Origin: Azoarcus indigens
GTDB lineage: Bacteria; Pseudomonadota; Gammaproteobacteria; Burkholderiales; Rhodocyclaceae
Length of the DNA: 54,887 nt
Direction: 5' to 3'
Assembly (NCBI RefSeq): GCF_004361735.1
Contig: NZ_SNVV01000028.1
Span: 1 to 54,887, forward strand
Shown: positions 32,801 through 41,052 of the stretch, one piece after another
Position numbering within the stretch: position 1 is the stretch's first letter
Layout of the letters: each line of letters opens with the position of its first letter
Notes under the pieces: generated by a model
Databases searched by the model: none
Seen by the model: only the letters and a program-made list of their open reading frames with translations
Told to the model about the DNA's origin: nothing
Position numbers and translations under genes: made by a program

Positions 32801-33986
32801 GGGCGCGCAGCCGGCACCAGCGCTGCGCCAGCTCGGCGACGAAGGCGACCCGCTCCGGGTGGGCGCGGTACTGCACCACGTCGCTCTGGGTCAGCGGGTT
32901 GTGGTGGTCCAGCCCCTTGAAGCTGATGGCGCGGCTGATGATGCGGCCGTCCACTTCCGGCAGGGCGACGTGCATGGCGATGTCGCGTGGCGCCAGGCCC
33001 TGCGGGTCTTCCTGCCAGCCGGCTTGGTTGCCGCCGGAGAGGATGAGCTGCAGCACCGGCACGTCGCCGGCCAGCCCGGCGGCCGCGGCGGCCAGTTCCG
33101 CCTGCCAGCCGCCGCTGCCGGCGGCGCCGTCCGGCGTGGCCTGGGAGAAGGCGGTGGTGTTGAGGATGAGCGCCGCCTGGTGTTCGGCGCACAGGCGGCG
33201 CACGGTGGCGACGCCCACCGCGTCCTTCAGCGACAGCAGCGCCAGCGGCAGCGGGTTCATGCCGCGCGCCTGCAGCGCTTCGCACAGGTGGGCGAACACC
33301 GCGGTGTTCCCCGCCTGCAGGTGGGCGCGGTAGAACAGCAGCGGCACGCAGGGCGCGCCCGGTTGCCAGTCGGCCTGCCAGTTCTCCACGGTGGCGACTT
33401 CATGGCGCGGGTGGAACAGGGCCACCGTGGGCAGCGGCCGCGGCGGCTCCACCTGCAGCGGCTGGCCGAAGAAGGCGGCGGCGAGGTAGCGGTGGAAGTT
33501 GCGCGCGTTGGCGCCGCCGCCTTCGCGCAGGTAGCGCCACAGGGTGCGCGCGACTTCGGCGTCCACCGTGCCTTTCTGCAGCAGGTTGCGGTCTTCGCTG
33601 GTGTCGCCGGAGAACATCGCCAGGGCGATGCCGCGCGCCCGGCACAGCTCGCCGATGCGCTCGGTGCCGTAGGGCCAGTAACTCTCGCCGCCGAGGTGGT
33701 CGATGACGATGACGCGGGCGTGCTGCAGCACGTCGTCCAGGTAGAGATCCACCGAGGCCGGCTGGCGCAGGTGCAGCAGGTTGGCCAGACGCAGGGTGGG
33801 CAGGCCGAGCGTGTCTGCGTCTGTGCCGGCCTCCGCCGCCAGCTGCGACCAGGCGGCGGCGAGCAGGGCCAGCGTGGTGTCGGCCGCGCTGAGGATGACG
33901 ATGTCGGCCGGCTGCTGCGCGATGCGGGTGATCACGCCGGCGTCATCGACGAATCCGCCCGGCTGGGCGGCGAGCAGGTGCATCAC
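29877..33986 (-). CDS. cobN: CobN-like cobaltochelatase large subunit
   Basis: Porphyrinoid-binding catalytic subunit that inserts cobalt into hydrogenobyrinic acid diamide (aerobic route). 1369 aa, slightly long for the family (about 1250-1300). Characteristic stretches: [107 protein letters not shown] and [24 protein letters not shown]. The excess length is a linker at about residues 810-900 with three 11-aa units around GLPAD and an in-frame REP-like insert ([14 protein letters not shown]). Its start overlaps the end of cobW by four bases. Confidence 0.96.
   Translation of the reverse strand: [1369 protein letters not shown]
31317..31428. repeat. REP-like palindrome pair inserted in cobN
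   Basis: The first hairpin is CCCCTCTCCC (31317-31326) with GGGAGAGGGG (31332-31341). About 65 bases on is a second, CCCTCCCC/GGGGAGGG around GCG-A. The pair reads in frame through the CobN linker as [14 protein letters not shown] ... [13 protein letters not shown], the usual translation of this kind of interspersed repeat. It therefore adds about 38 residues without breaking the gene. Confidence 0.75.
31464..31562. repeat. 33-bp tandem repeat (3 copies) in cobN linker
   Basis: Units start at 31464, 31497 and 31530, each beginning G(C/T)(T/C)GGCAGGCA. Spacing is exactly 33 bases. They encode 11-residue units containing GLPA(D/S), next to the REP-like insert, and mark this linker as a tolerant, fast-changing site. 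Confidence 0.7.
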
Positions 33987-35077
33987 CCGGCCTGGGCGGG
34001 AGAGAGGGCGGCGCTTTCCAGCGCGCTGCGCAGGGTGTCGGCATCCAGTTCCTGGCCGATCAGCACCAGGTAGGTGGCCGGGGTTTCGTCGGCGCGCCAG
34101 CGGCGGTCGAAGTAGCTGTCGAAGCGGCGGCCCACGCCATGCACCACCAGCCGCATCGGCTTGTCGGCGAGGGCGACGAAGCCCTTCACCCGGAAGATGG
34201 TGTGCTGCTGCACCAGCGCCTGCAGGGTGGCGAGCAGGCGTTCGCGGTCCACCCGCGGCAGCTTGACGACGACCGAGTCGAACTCGTCATGGTCATGGTC
34301 GTGCGCCTCGCCTTCCTCGTGGTCGTGGTGGCTTTCGCGCAGGTGGATGCTGTCTTCCGAGGCGGCGCCCAGGCCCAGCAGCAAATCCAGCTCCACCTTG
34401 CCGTGCTCGCTGCTCACCAGCTTCACCTCCGGCGGCAGCTCCTCGCGCACCAGGGCTTCCACCGCGGCCAGGGCGACGGCGTCGGCGAGGTCGGTCTTGG
34501 ACAGCACCACCAGGTCGGCGGCCAGCAGCTGGTCTTCGAACAGCTCGTGCAGCGGCGATTCATGGTCCAGGTTGGGGTCGGTGCGGCGCTGGGCGTCCAC
34601 CGCTTCCGGGTTGGGGGCGAACTGGCCGGTGGCGGTGGCGGGCACGTCCACCACGGTGACCACCGCATCCACCGTGCAGGCGTTCTTGATCTCCGGCCAG
34701 TTGAAGGCTTGCACCAGCGGCTTGGGCAGGGCGAGGCCGGAGGTTTCGATGAGGATGTGGTCGATCTCGTCGCGGCGGGCGATCAGCTCGCGCATCACCG
34801 GGTAGAACTCCTCCTGCACGGTGCAGCACAGGCAGCCGTTGGCGAGCTCATAGAGCTGGCCGTTGCGCTCCTGGCCGCCCTCAACGCCATCTTCATCGCA
34901 GCCGATGCCGCAGCCGCGCAGGATTTCGCCGTCTATGCCCAGCTCGCCGAACTCGTTGACGATGACGGCGATGCGCCGGCCGCCGGCGTTGGCGAGGATG
35001 TGGCGCAGCAGCGTGGTTTTGCCGCTGCCGAGGAAGCCGGTGACGATGGTGGCGGGAATCTTGGCTTGGGTGGACAT
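33983..35077 (-). CDS. cobW: CobW-type G3E GTPase metallochaperone
   Basis: GTP-dependent metal chaperone, in this context delivering cobalt to CobN. 364 aa. Walker A GFLGSGKTT at 14-22, VNEFGELGIDG, the metal-site motif GCLCC (Cys82, Cys84, Cys85), ETSGLALPKPLVQAF, LSKTDLAD (G4-type), a His/Asp-rich loop (SHHDHEEGEAHDHDHDE, around residue 250), and a CobW C-terminal domain (IFRVKGFVALADKP, VGRRFDSYFDRRW). The gene overlaps cobN by four bases, so translation is coupled. Confidence 0.96.
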   Translation of the reverse strand: MSTQAKIPATIVTGFLGSGKTTLLRHILANAGGRRIAVIVNEFGELGIDGEILRGCGIGCDEDGVEGGQERNGQLYELANGCLCCTVQEEFYPVMRELIARRDEIDHILIETSGLALPKPLVQAFNWPEIKNACTVDAVVTVVDVPATATGQFAPNPEAVDAQRRTDPNLDHESPLHELFEDQLLAADLVVLSKTDLADAVALAAVEALVREELPPEVKLVSSEHGKVELDLLLGLGAASEDSIHLRESHHDHEEGEAHDHDHDEFDSVVVKLPRVDRERLLATLQALVQQHTIFRVKGFVALADKPMRLVVHGVGRRFDSYFDRRWRADETPATYLVLIGQELDADTLRSALESAALSPAQAG

Positions 35078-35105
35078 CGGGATCTCCGGAAAAAGGGGAA
35101 GGCGC

Positions 35106-35510
35106 TCAGCCCTCGTCGGGCGGCGGCGTGCGGGCGATGAAGCGGCCCTTGATGCCTTCCGGCCATTGCTTGTAGGGAACGACGCCGTCGGCGCTGGCCT
35201 GGTGGCCGGCGGCGAAGGCGATCAGGGTGTCGGCGGCCTGGCGGTCGGCGCTGGAGCCGCCGGCCGGGTCGGCGGCAAGGTCGCCGATCACATAGGCGTA
35301 CTTGCCCGGCGCCCGGACCAGCGCGGCGCAGCCACGCTTGCAGGCCATCAGGCAGTTGGTGCGGCGCAGGCGGAGCTGCCGCGCCGCGTCGCCGCGCTCG
35401 GCCAGGGCCTGCTCGACCGCTGCGGCGAAGCGGCTGCCACGCCGTGGCGCGTCGGGCGCCTGCGCGTCGTAGCCGCAGGTGGCGCAGACGGTGATGGTGG
35501 TGGGGCTCAT
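35106..35510 (-). CDS. DUF1636 metal-binding protein (2Fe-2S ferredoxin-like)
   Basis: 134 aa. A small cytoplasmic protein with Cys motifs CATCGYD near the N-terminus and NCLMACKRGCAAL in the middle (five cysteines), plus YAYVIGDL, the usual layout of DUF1636, a thioredoxin-like ferredoxin family often placed beside cobW/cobN. The C-terminal part ends YKQWPEGIKGRFIAR. The start ATG overlaps the btuD stop (ATGA). The function is not established; metal handling or electron supply in corrin synthesis is inferred from context. Confidence 0.85.
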   Translation of the reverse strand: MSPTTITVCATCGYDAQAPDAPRRGSRFAAAVEQALAERGDAARQLRLRRTNCLMACKRGCAALVRAPGKYAYVIGDLAADPAGGSSADRQAADTLIAFAAGHQASADGVVPYKQWPEGIKGRFIARTPPPDEG

Positions 35511-36373
35511 GCGCTGTGCTCGGATTCGGTGGTTTGCTGCAGCCGGGCGCTGCTGTCCTGGTCGGCGGACACCGTGCTTTCGCCCACCGGCCGGCAGCGC
35601 CAGGGCAGCACATAGGGCTGCTGCTCGTGCTCGCCGTGCATCGCCTGGACCTGGTAGACGCGCTGCAGATTGGCCGGCGTGAGCACCTTGCGCGGCTCGC
35701 CGCAGGCTACCGCGCCGCCGTGCTGCATCAGCAGCACGCGGTCGCAGAAGCGGCTGGCGAGGGTGAGGTCGTGCAGCACCAGCACGATGCTGCGGCCGAG
35801 GTCGCATTCGGCGCGCAGCAGTTCCATCACGCTCAGCTGGTGGTAGGGGTCCAGGCTGGCGACCGGCTCGTCGGCCAGCAGCAGCGGTGCATCCACCGCC
35901 AGCGCGCGGGCGAGGCGGGCGCGGGCGCGCTCGCCGCCGGAAAGCTGGCCCAGCCGGCGCTGCTGCAGCGGCCCCAGGCCCATGTGGGCGATGGCGGCGG
36001 CGACGGCGGCTGCGCCCGCTTCGTCGTGGTGGCGCGACAAGCGCGGCCAGCGCGGGCGGTGGGGCAGGCGGCCGAGGGCGACGAAGTCGCGCACCGTCAG
36101 CGGCCAGGCGGCATGGTCGCCCTGGGCGAGGTAGGCCAGCCGGGTGGCGCGCCGGGCGGGCGTGAGCGCGGCCAGCGACTGGCCATCGACCCGGGCCTCG
36201 CCGCGGTGCGGCAGCAGTTGCGCCACCGCCCGCAGCAGGCTGCTCTTGCCGGCGCCGTTGGGGCCGATGAGTCCGAACAGCTCGCCGCCGGCGACGCTGA
36301 GGGAGACGTCGTCCACCAGCGTGGCGCCGCCCTGGACGACGCTGAGCGCGCGGATTTCCAGGCGGGCGCTCAT
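35507..36373 (-). CDS. btuD: Cobalamin ABC transporter ATPase
   Basis: 288 aa ABC ATPase of the iron/B12 (FecE/BtuD) type. Walker A GLIGPNGAGKSS (37-45), Q-loop YLAQGDHAAWPLTVRDFVALGR, signature LSGGERARARLARALA, Walker B LLLADEPVASLD, H-loop LVLHDLTLASRFCDRV. The C-terminal tail (about 40 residues) is family-atypical and polar. The start ATG overlaps the end of btuC (ATGA), and its own end overlaps the DUF1636 start. It powers the BtuC permease with the BtuF-like binding protein. Confidence 0.94.
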   Translation of the reverse strand: MSARLEIRALSVVQGGATLVDDVSLSVAGGELFGLIGPNGAGKSSLLRAVAQLLPHRGEARVDGQSLAALTPARRATRLAYLAQGDHAAWPLTVRDFVALGRLPHRPRWPRLSRHHDEAGAAAVAAAIAHMGLGPLQQRRLGQLSGGERARARLARALAVDAPLLLADEPVASLDPYHQLSVMELLRAECDLGRSIVLVLHDLTLASRFCDRVLLMQHGGAVACGEPRKVLTPANLQRVYQVQAMHGEHEQQPYVLPWRCRPVGESTVSADQDSSARLQQTTESEHSA

Positions 36374-37440
36374 GCCGGCCGCCCCCGTTCGCGCCACACC
36401 AGCAGGAAGAAGAAGGGCGCGCCTATCAGCGCGGTGACCACGCCCAGCATCAGCTCGTAGCCGCCGCTCACCAGCCGCAGCACCACGTCCGCCGCCAGCA
36501 GCAGCACCGCCCCGCCCAGCGCGCTGCTGGCGAGCAGGCGGGCGGGGTGGAAGCCGACCGCCCGCCGCAGCATGTGCGGCACCACCAGGCCGACGAAGCC
36601 GATGGCGCCGGTGACCGCCACGCTGGCGCCGACGCACAGTGCGCTGCCGACGATGATCTGCGCCCGCAGCCGGCGCAGGTTCACGCCCAGGCTGGCGGCT
36701 TCCTCCTCGCCCAGGGTGAGGGCGTCCAGCTCGCGGCCGCAGGCCAGCAGCAGCGCCATGCCGGCGGCGATGAAGGGCAGGCACAGGCGGATGTCGGCGA
36801 AGCTGCGGTCGGCCAGCGAGCCCATCAGCCACAGCACGATGTCCTGCACGTCGGTGGGGTTGGGGGCGAGGTTGATCGCCAGCGAGGTGAGGGCGCCGGC
36901 CAGCGCCGACAGGGCGACGCCGGCCAGGATCAGGGTGAGGTTGCCCGCCGCCCGCCGCGCCACCAGGTAGAGCGCCAGCGTGGCCAGCGCGGCGCAGCCC
37001 ATGGCGGCGGCCGGCAGCAGCCATTCGTTGATTTGCGCCAGGCCGAAATAGAGGCAGAGCACCGCGCCCAGGCTGGCGCTGGAACTGACGCCCAGCAGGC
37101 CGGGCTCGGCCAGCGGATTGCGCAGCAGGCCCTGCAGCGCCGCGCCGGACAGCCCCAGCGAGGCACCGACCAGCAGCGCCAGCAGCACCCGCGGCAGGCG
37201 GATCTCGGTGACGATGGCATGCTGGCGGGCGAGCAGCTCGCTGCCGGTAGCGTCGGTGGGCAGCAGGGCGCCGGCGATCTCGCCCAGCGAGAGCGGCACC
37301 GGGCCGATGGCGAGGGAGAGCAGGGCCAGCGCGAGCAGCGCCAGCAGCAGGCCGGCGTTGAGCGTGGTGGCGCCCAGCGGCTGCGTGCGCCCGCGGGCTG
37401 CGCCGCGGCTGGAGAGGGCGGGGTTGGCGGTGAGGCTCAT
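36370..37440 (-). CDS. btuC: Cobalamin ABC transporter permease (FecCD family)
   Basis: 356 aa inner-membrane permease of the FecCD/BtuC family, about ten helices. Motifs: LPRVLLALLVGASLGLSGAALQGLLRNPLAEPGLLGVSSSASLGA (family signature), VLILAGVALSALAGALTSLAI-type helix (LTLILAGVALSAL), DIVLWLMGSLADRSF, LTLGEEEAASLGVNLRRLR, and TGAIGFVGLVVPHMLRRAVG near the C-terminus (cytoplasmic coupling helix). The ATG overlaps a 59-codon ORF that separates it from btuF. Confidence 0.95.
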   Translation of the reverse strand: MSLTANPALSSRGAARGRTQPLGATTLNAGLLLALLALALLSLAIGPVPLSLGEIAGALLPTDATGSELLARQHAIVTEIRLPRVLLALLVGASLGLSGAALQGLLRNPLAEPGLLGVSSSASLGAVLCLYFGLAQINEWLLPAAAMGCAALATLALYLVARRAAGNLTLILAGVALSALAGALTSLAINLAPNPTDVQDIVLWLMGSLADRSFADIRLCLPFIAAGMALLLACGRELDALTLGEEEAASLGVNLRRLRAQIIVGSALCVGASVAVTGAIGFVGLVVPHMLRRAVGFHPARLLASSALGGAVLLLAADVVLRLVSGGYELMLGVVTALIGAPFFFLLVWRERGRPA

Positions 37441-37616
37441 CGCGGCCTCCGTCGTGTCAGGAATGAGCGGATGACGGCGCCTTGCGGCTGGGCGCGGACC
37501 CGCTTGCGGCGGCGGCTTGCATCCGTCGCCAGCGCTGAGTCGTACATGGCGGTCGCCGCCGCTGCGAAGCGCACGGCCAGGCTCTGGGAAAGGGTTCGAA
37601 GCTTGCTCTGGCTCAT
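37437..37616 (-). CDS. 59-aa coupled small ORF between btuF and btuC
   Basis: A 59-codon frame (MSQSKLRTLSQSL ... FLTRRRPR) fills the gap between btuF and btuC exactly. Its ATG overlaps the btuF stop as ATGA (37613-37616), and its stop overlaps the btuC ATG as ATGA (37437-37440). The product is strongly basic (many Arg in the C-terminal half) with a mildly hydrophobic N-terminal part (LAVRFAAAATAM) and no clear membrane span. No family is recognised. Perfect overlap on both sides argues for a real or at least translated frame, perhaps to couple translation. Confidence 0.6.
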   Translation of the reverse strand: MSQSKLRTLSQSLAVRFAAAATAMYDSALATDASRRRKRVRAQPQGAVIRSFLTRRRPR

Positions 37617-38536
37617 TTCGCAGCCTGCTCCAGCCGGCGCAGCCTGGCGGCGATCTCCTCCACCGCTTCCACCAGCTGCCAGTTGCTGCAGCCCCAGTCG
37701 TTGTTCTCCAGGCGGATCACCGGGCGGGCGGCGAGCAGGGCCTGCATCTGTGGATGGCGGGCGAAGCCGCCGCGGGCATAGGCGCCGTCGTTCACCAGAT
37801 TGCTGGTGATGAAGAGCTGCGGCGGATTGGCGACCACCTCTTCCAGCGCCACCCGGCCCCAGCCCTTGCGGCCGCTGTCGCTGGCATGGTTGCGCACGCC
37901 GGCGGCCTGGAATACCGCGTCCACATAGGTGCCGGCGCCGGCGGTGCCGCCGTTGGGGCGCAGGTAGAGCGCGCTGGGGCGGGCGCTGGCGGCCTGCATG
38001 CGGGCGATGCGCGCCTGCACGTCGGCGACCCGGGCCTGGGCGGCTTCGCGGCGGCCGATCTCGCCGCCTATCTTCAGCGTGCTGGTGTAGATGCCCTGCC
38101 AGTCGGTAGGGAAGGGCACGGTCACCACCCGGATGCCGTAGCGCTCGAACAGCGCCGCCTGGTGGCGGGCCTGCCAGCGGCGGGAGGCGAGCACCACGTC
38201 CGGCCGGGCGGCGATCACTTCTTCCGCGCTGCCGTCGTTGGCGGGGAAGCGGCGGGCGAGCGCGGCCTGGGAGGAGCGCCCGGTGTCCTGGCTCTTGCGC
38301 GACACCGAGACGATCTGCGCCGGATCGGCGAGGCTGAGCAGCAGGGCGTCGGCGCAGAGGTTGGTGGACATCACCCGCGGCAGCGGGGCGCCGGCGGTGG
38401 CCGCCTGGGTGAGCGGGCAGGCCGGCAGCAGCGCGAGCATCGCCGCCAGCCGCAGCCGGCCTGCGCCAGCGGCGCGCGGGTGGGCGCGGGCCGTCGCCAC
38501 GGCGGCGGAGCGGGCAGGGCGGCGTGGCCGCGTCAT
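37613..38536 (-). CDS. btuF: Periplasmic cobalamin-binding protein
   Basis: 307 aa. An Arg-rich N-terminus is followed by a hydrophobic signal segment (LAAMLALLPACPLTQAATAG), then a BtuF/FhuD-type binding fold: RVMSTNLCADALLLSLADPAQIVSVSR, IAARPDVVLASRRW, VVTVPFPTDWQGIY, LIHL-like helix replaced by LEEVVANPPQLFI, and RPVIRLENNDWGCSNWQ. The start ATG overlaps the cobO stop by one base. It delivers ligand to BtuCD. The conserved TNLCAD and WGC(S/N) stretches fit cobalamin-type rather than ferric-siderophore binding proteins, but ligand identity is inferred from the riboswitch and operon. Confidence 0.88.
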   Translation of the reverse strand: MTRPRRPARSAAVATARAHPRAAGAGRLRLAAMLALLPACPLTQAATAGAPLPRVMSTNLCADALLLSLADPAQIVSVSRKSQDTGRSSQAALARRFPANDGSAEEVIAARPDVVLASRRWQARHQAALFERYGIRVVTVPFPTDWQGIYTSTLKIGGEIGRREAAQARVADVQARIARMQAASARPSALYLRPNGGTAGAGTYVDAVFQAAGVRNHASDSGRKGWGRVALEEVVANPPQLFITSNLVNDGAYARGGFARHPQMQALLAARPVIRLENNDWGCSNWQLVEAVEEIAARLRRLEQAAK

Positions 38537-39150
38537 CAGAAGTCGATGCCGGCCTGGGCTTTCACGCCGGCCTTGAAGGCGTGCTTGCGGTCGGCGATCT
38601 CGCTGACGGTGTCGGCCAGCTCGACCAGTTCCGGCCTGGCCGCGCGGCCGGTGATGATCACCGTCTGCAGCGCCGGGCGCTGGCGGATGGCGTCGACCAC
38701 CGTGGCGGTGTCCAGGTAGTTGTACTTGAGCATGTAGGTCAGCTCATCCAGCACCACCAGGTTCACCTTCGGGTCTTGCAGCAGGCGGGTGGCGTGGGCC
38801 CAGGCTGCGTCGGCGGCACGCTTGTCGGCGTCCCAGTCCTGCGTGTTCCAGGTGAAGCCGGTGGCCATGGCGTGGTATTCCACCGCGGCGGCGGCGCTGG
38901 CCTGCTGCTGCAGGAAGATGACCTCGCCGGTGGCCTGGGTGCCCTTGATGAACTGCACCACGCCGGCGCGCTGGCCGTGGCCCAGCGCGCGGTACAGGGT
39001 GCCGAAGGCGGAGGTGGTCTTGCCCTTGCCGTTGCCGGTGATGAGCACGACGATGCCGCGCTCTTCCTGCGCGCGCTCGATGGCGGCATCCACCACCGCC
39101 TTCTTGCGCAGCATTCGCTCGTTATGGTTCTGCTTCTTTTCCTCGTCCAT
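38536..39150 (-). CDS. cobO: Cob(I)yrinic acid a,c-diamide adenosyltransferase
   Basis: Adds the adenosyl group to the corrin cobalt. 204 aa from the ATG at 39148-39150 (MDEEKKQNHNERM); GGAG lies nine bases upstream. The frame continues further upstream but without family similarity. P-loop GNGKGKTT at 39-46, VVQFIKG, TWNTQDW, VLDELTYMLKYNYLD, VIITGRAARPELVELADTVSEI: the CobA/CobO signature set. First gene after the B12 riboswitch. Confidence 0.97.
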   Translation of the reverse strand: MDEEKKQNHNERMLRKKAVVDAAIERAQEERGIVVLITGNGKGKTTSAFGTLYRALGHGQRAGVVQFIKGTQATGEVIFLQQQASAAAAVEYHAMATGFTWNTQDWDADKRAADAAWAHATRLLQDPKVNLVVLDELTYMLKYNYLDTATVVDAIRQRPALQTVIITGRAARPELVELADTVSEIADRKHAFKAGVKAQAGIDF

Positions 39151-39330
39151 CGCTCGCGGCTCCATGCGCCCCTGGGGGCGCCAGCGCGGAGTGCGGGTGG
39201 ACTGCGCATGGCCGGCGCGCAGGCGCGCAGACGAACCACGGCTGGAAACGGGAGGGCGCCCGAGGGCGCACGTAGACCGGACCAGACAGCGACAACCCAC
39301 ACCCCGGGGTAATGATCTGTAGTCGAGTCG

Positions 39331-39520
39331 GGCCGGTCTTCTGGCTCGCCTTCATCCGGAATCCGCCTGCCTTCCCGGGCGAGGCCCAGTGGCACATGTG
39401 ACTGGCGTTTCCGTCAGGCTTACAGCAGCGGGGGCTGCGCCGGACTCGCGGATGGTCTCCGCTGCACCGGACTTCCCGTTTCATCCCCGGCGCGGCAGCG
39501 CCCGGGACACCCTGATCGAA
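39331..39520 (-). ncRNA. Cobalamin (AdoCbl) riboswitch
   Basis: Read on the minus strand, the conserved parts appear in order: GATGAAACGGGAAGTCCGGTG, a GC-rich arm, GCAGCCCCCGCTGCTGTAA, GTGCCACTGGGC, CGGGAAGGCAGGCGG, and the B12 box GAGCCAGAAGACCGGCC (39331-39347). It ends about 180 bases before cobO and should repress the cobO-cbiM cluster when adenosylcobalamin is plentiful. Confidence 0.96.
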
Positions 39521-39603
39521 CCGGCGAAGGATAGGCGAAAGCCGCAAGGGCTGGCAAACGTCGCCGCGCGGCCGCGGGGGCGGAAAAGGTGGGAGCGGGG
39601 GGT

Positions 39604-40881
39604 TCAGGCCAGTTGCCGCAGCCAGTCCACCCCCTGCGTCAGCAGGTACAGCCCGAGGCCGATGCTGCCGCCCACCAGCGTGCCGTTGATGCGGATGTAT
39701 TGCAGGTCCTTGCCGATGTTGAGCTCGATCTGGTGCGACATCTCGCGCACGTCCCAGCCCTTCACCGTGTCGCTGATGTGGCGGGTGAGGAAGTCGGCGA
39801 AGTCCGGCGCCATGCGCGTGGCGGCTTCCTCCAGGTGGTCGTTGAGCGAGGCGCGCAGCGCCGGGTCCTGCGCCAGCGCTTTGCCCAGCCATTCGCCGGC
39901 CGCCACCACTCTGGCGTGGAGGGCGGAATCCTCCCGCGCCAGGTCGTCCCGCAGCCAGTCGCGCAGGCTGCCCCACAGCTCGGCGACGTAGCCGTTGAAG
40001 GCGGCGTCGTTCTTCAGGTAGTCCTTGATCGCTTCCGCCCGCCGCGCCATCTCCGGGTCTCGCTGCAGGCGGGCGATGAAGCGCATCACCAGGCGGTCGA
40101 AGTGCTCGCGCAGCGCATGGGTGTCGTTGCCGGCCATCTCGTCCAGCACGCTGCCGACGGCGTTGGCGATCAGCTCGGCGCCGTGCTCGCCCAGCCACTC
40201 GGTGGGCAGCATCTTCTCCTTCAGCGGATGCTCCCGCTTCAGCCACTGCACGATTTGCTGGCTGATGAAGGCGCGGGTATCCGGATGCGCCAGCAGCGCC
40301 ATGAGGCGGGCGATGCCCTGGTCCAGCAGCGCCTGGTGGCGCCGGCCCTGCGTCAGCCCGTCGAGTATGGCCGCCACTGACTGGCCGAGATCCACCTTGT
40401 CCAGCAGCGCATGCACCGCGCGCTTGATGAAGCGCTGGATGCGGCTGTCGTCGACCAGCGAGAGCAGCCCGCGCGCCACCGCCAGTAGCTGCCGGCCCAG
40501 GGTCTCCGCGTTCTCCGGCGCCATCAGCCACAGCGCCAGCCGGCCGGCGGGATCGTGGCGGCGGATGAGGGCGACGATGGAGCCGGTATCGAGGAACTTC
40601 TCCCGCACGAAATCCGCCAGGTTGTCGCCGATGCGGTCCTTGTTGCGCGGGATGATGTCGGTGTGGCGGCCCACCACCGGCAGCGGGATGCGGCGGAACA
40701 GCGCCGACACCGCGAACCAGTCGGCCAGGCCGCCGACCATCGCCGCTTCCGCCATGGCTTTCAGCGCGTCGCGCCAGGGGCTGGGCGGGGCCAGCAGCGC
40801 GCCGGCGAAAAGCGCCGCGGCGGCGAGCAGCCAGCCGCGCGCGCGGCGCTTGGCGGTGCGGAGTTCGGTCTGCCTGTCCAT
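39604..40881 (-). CDS. DUF445 membrane protein (YjiN-like)
   Basis: 425 aa from the ATG at 40879-40881, preceded by AGGA; an upstream GTG at 40909-40911 is an alternative. An N-terminal hydrophobic helix ([16 protein letters not shown]) is followed by [54 protein letters not shown], the DUF445 signature. Then comes a long helical region, and a C-terminal membrane stretch ([22 protein letters not shown]). The family function is not established. It lies upstream of the riboswitch on the same strand but is not part of the B12 unit. Confidence 0.9.
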   Translation of the reverse strand: MDRQTELRTAKRRARGWLLAAAALFAGALLAPPSPWRDALKAMAEAAMVGGLADWFAVSALFRRIPLPVVGRHTDIIPRNKDRIGDNLADFVREKFLDTGSIVALIRRHDPAGRLALWLMAPENAETLGRQLLAVARGLLSLVDDSRIQRFIKRAVHALLDKVDLGQSVAAILDGLTQGRRHQALLDQGIARLMALLAHPDTRAFISQQIVQWLKREHPLKEKMLPTEWLGEHGAELIANAVGSVLDEMAGNDTHALREHFDRLVMRFIARLQRDPEMARRAEAIKDYLKNDAAFNGYVAELWGSLRDWLRDDLAREDSALHARVVAAGEWLGKALAQDPALRASLNDHLEEAATRMAPDFADFLTRHISDTVKGWDVREMSHQIELNIGKDLQYIRINGTLVGGSIGLGLYLLTQGVDWLRQLA

Positions 40882-41052
40882 CTGCGTCCTGGCTTTGCGG
40901 GAAAGCCACACTTTAACGATGGCCGAGAGGTCCTACACACTCGCGGCTGGTTCGCCGCGCGTAGACTGCTGCCCACTGGCCGGTACGAACGGCCTCCTGG
41001 TGTCGGACCCGGAACGGACTACAGCGTCTTTCCCCAGGTATGAAAAACAGAA

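Noticed and set aside
30109-33285. A 1058-codon open frame overlapping cobN on the same strand
   Set aside because: Arg/Pro/Ala-rich shadow of cobN in another frame, with no domain character.
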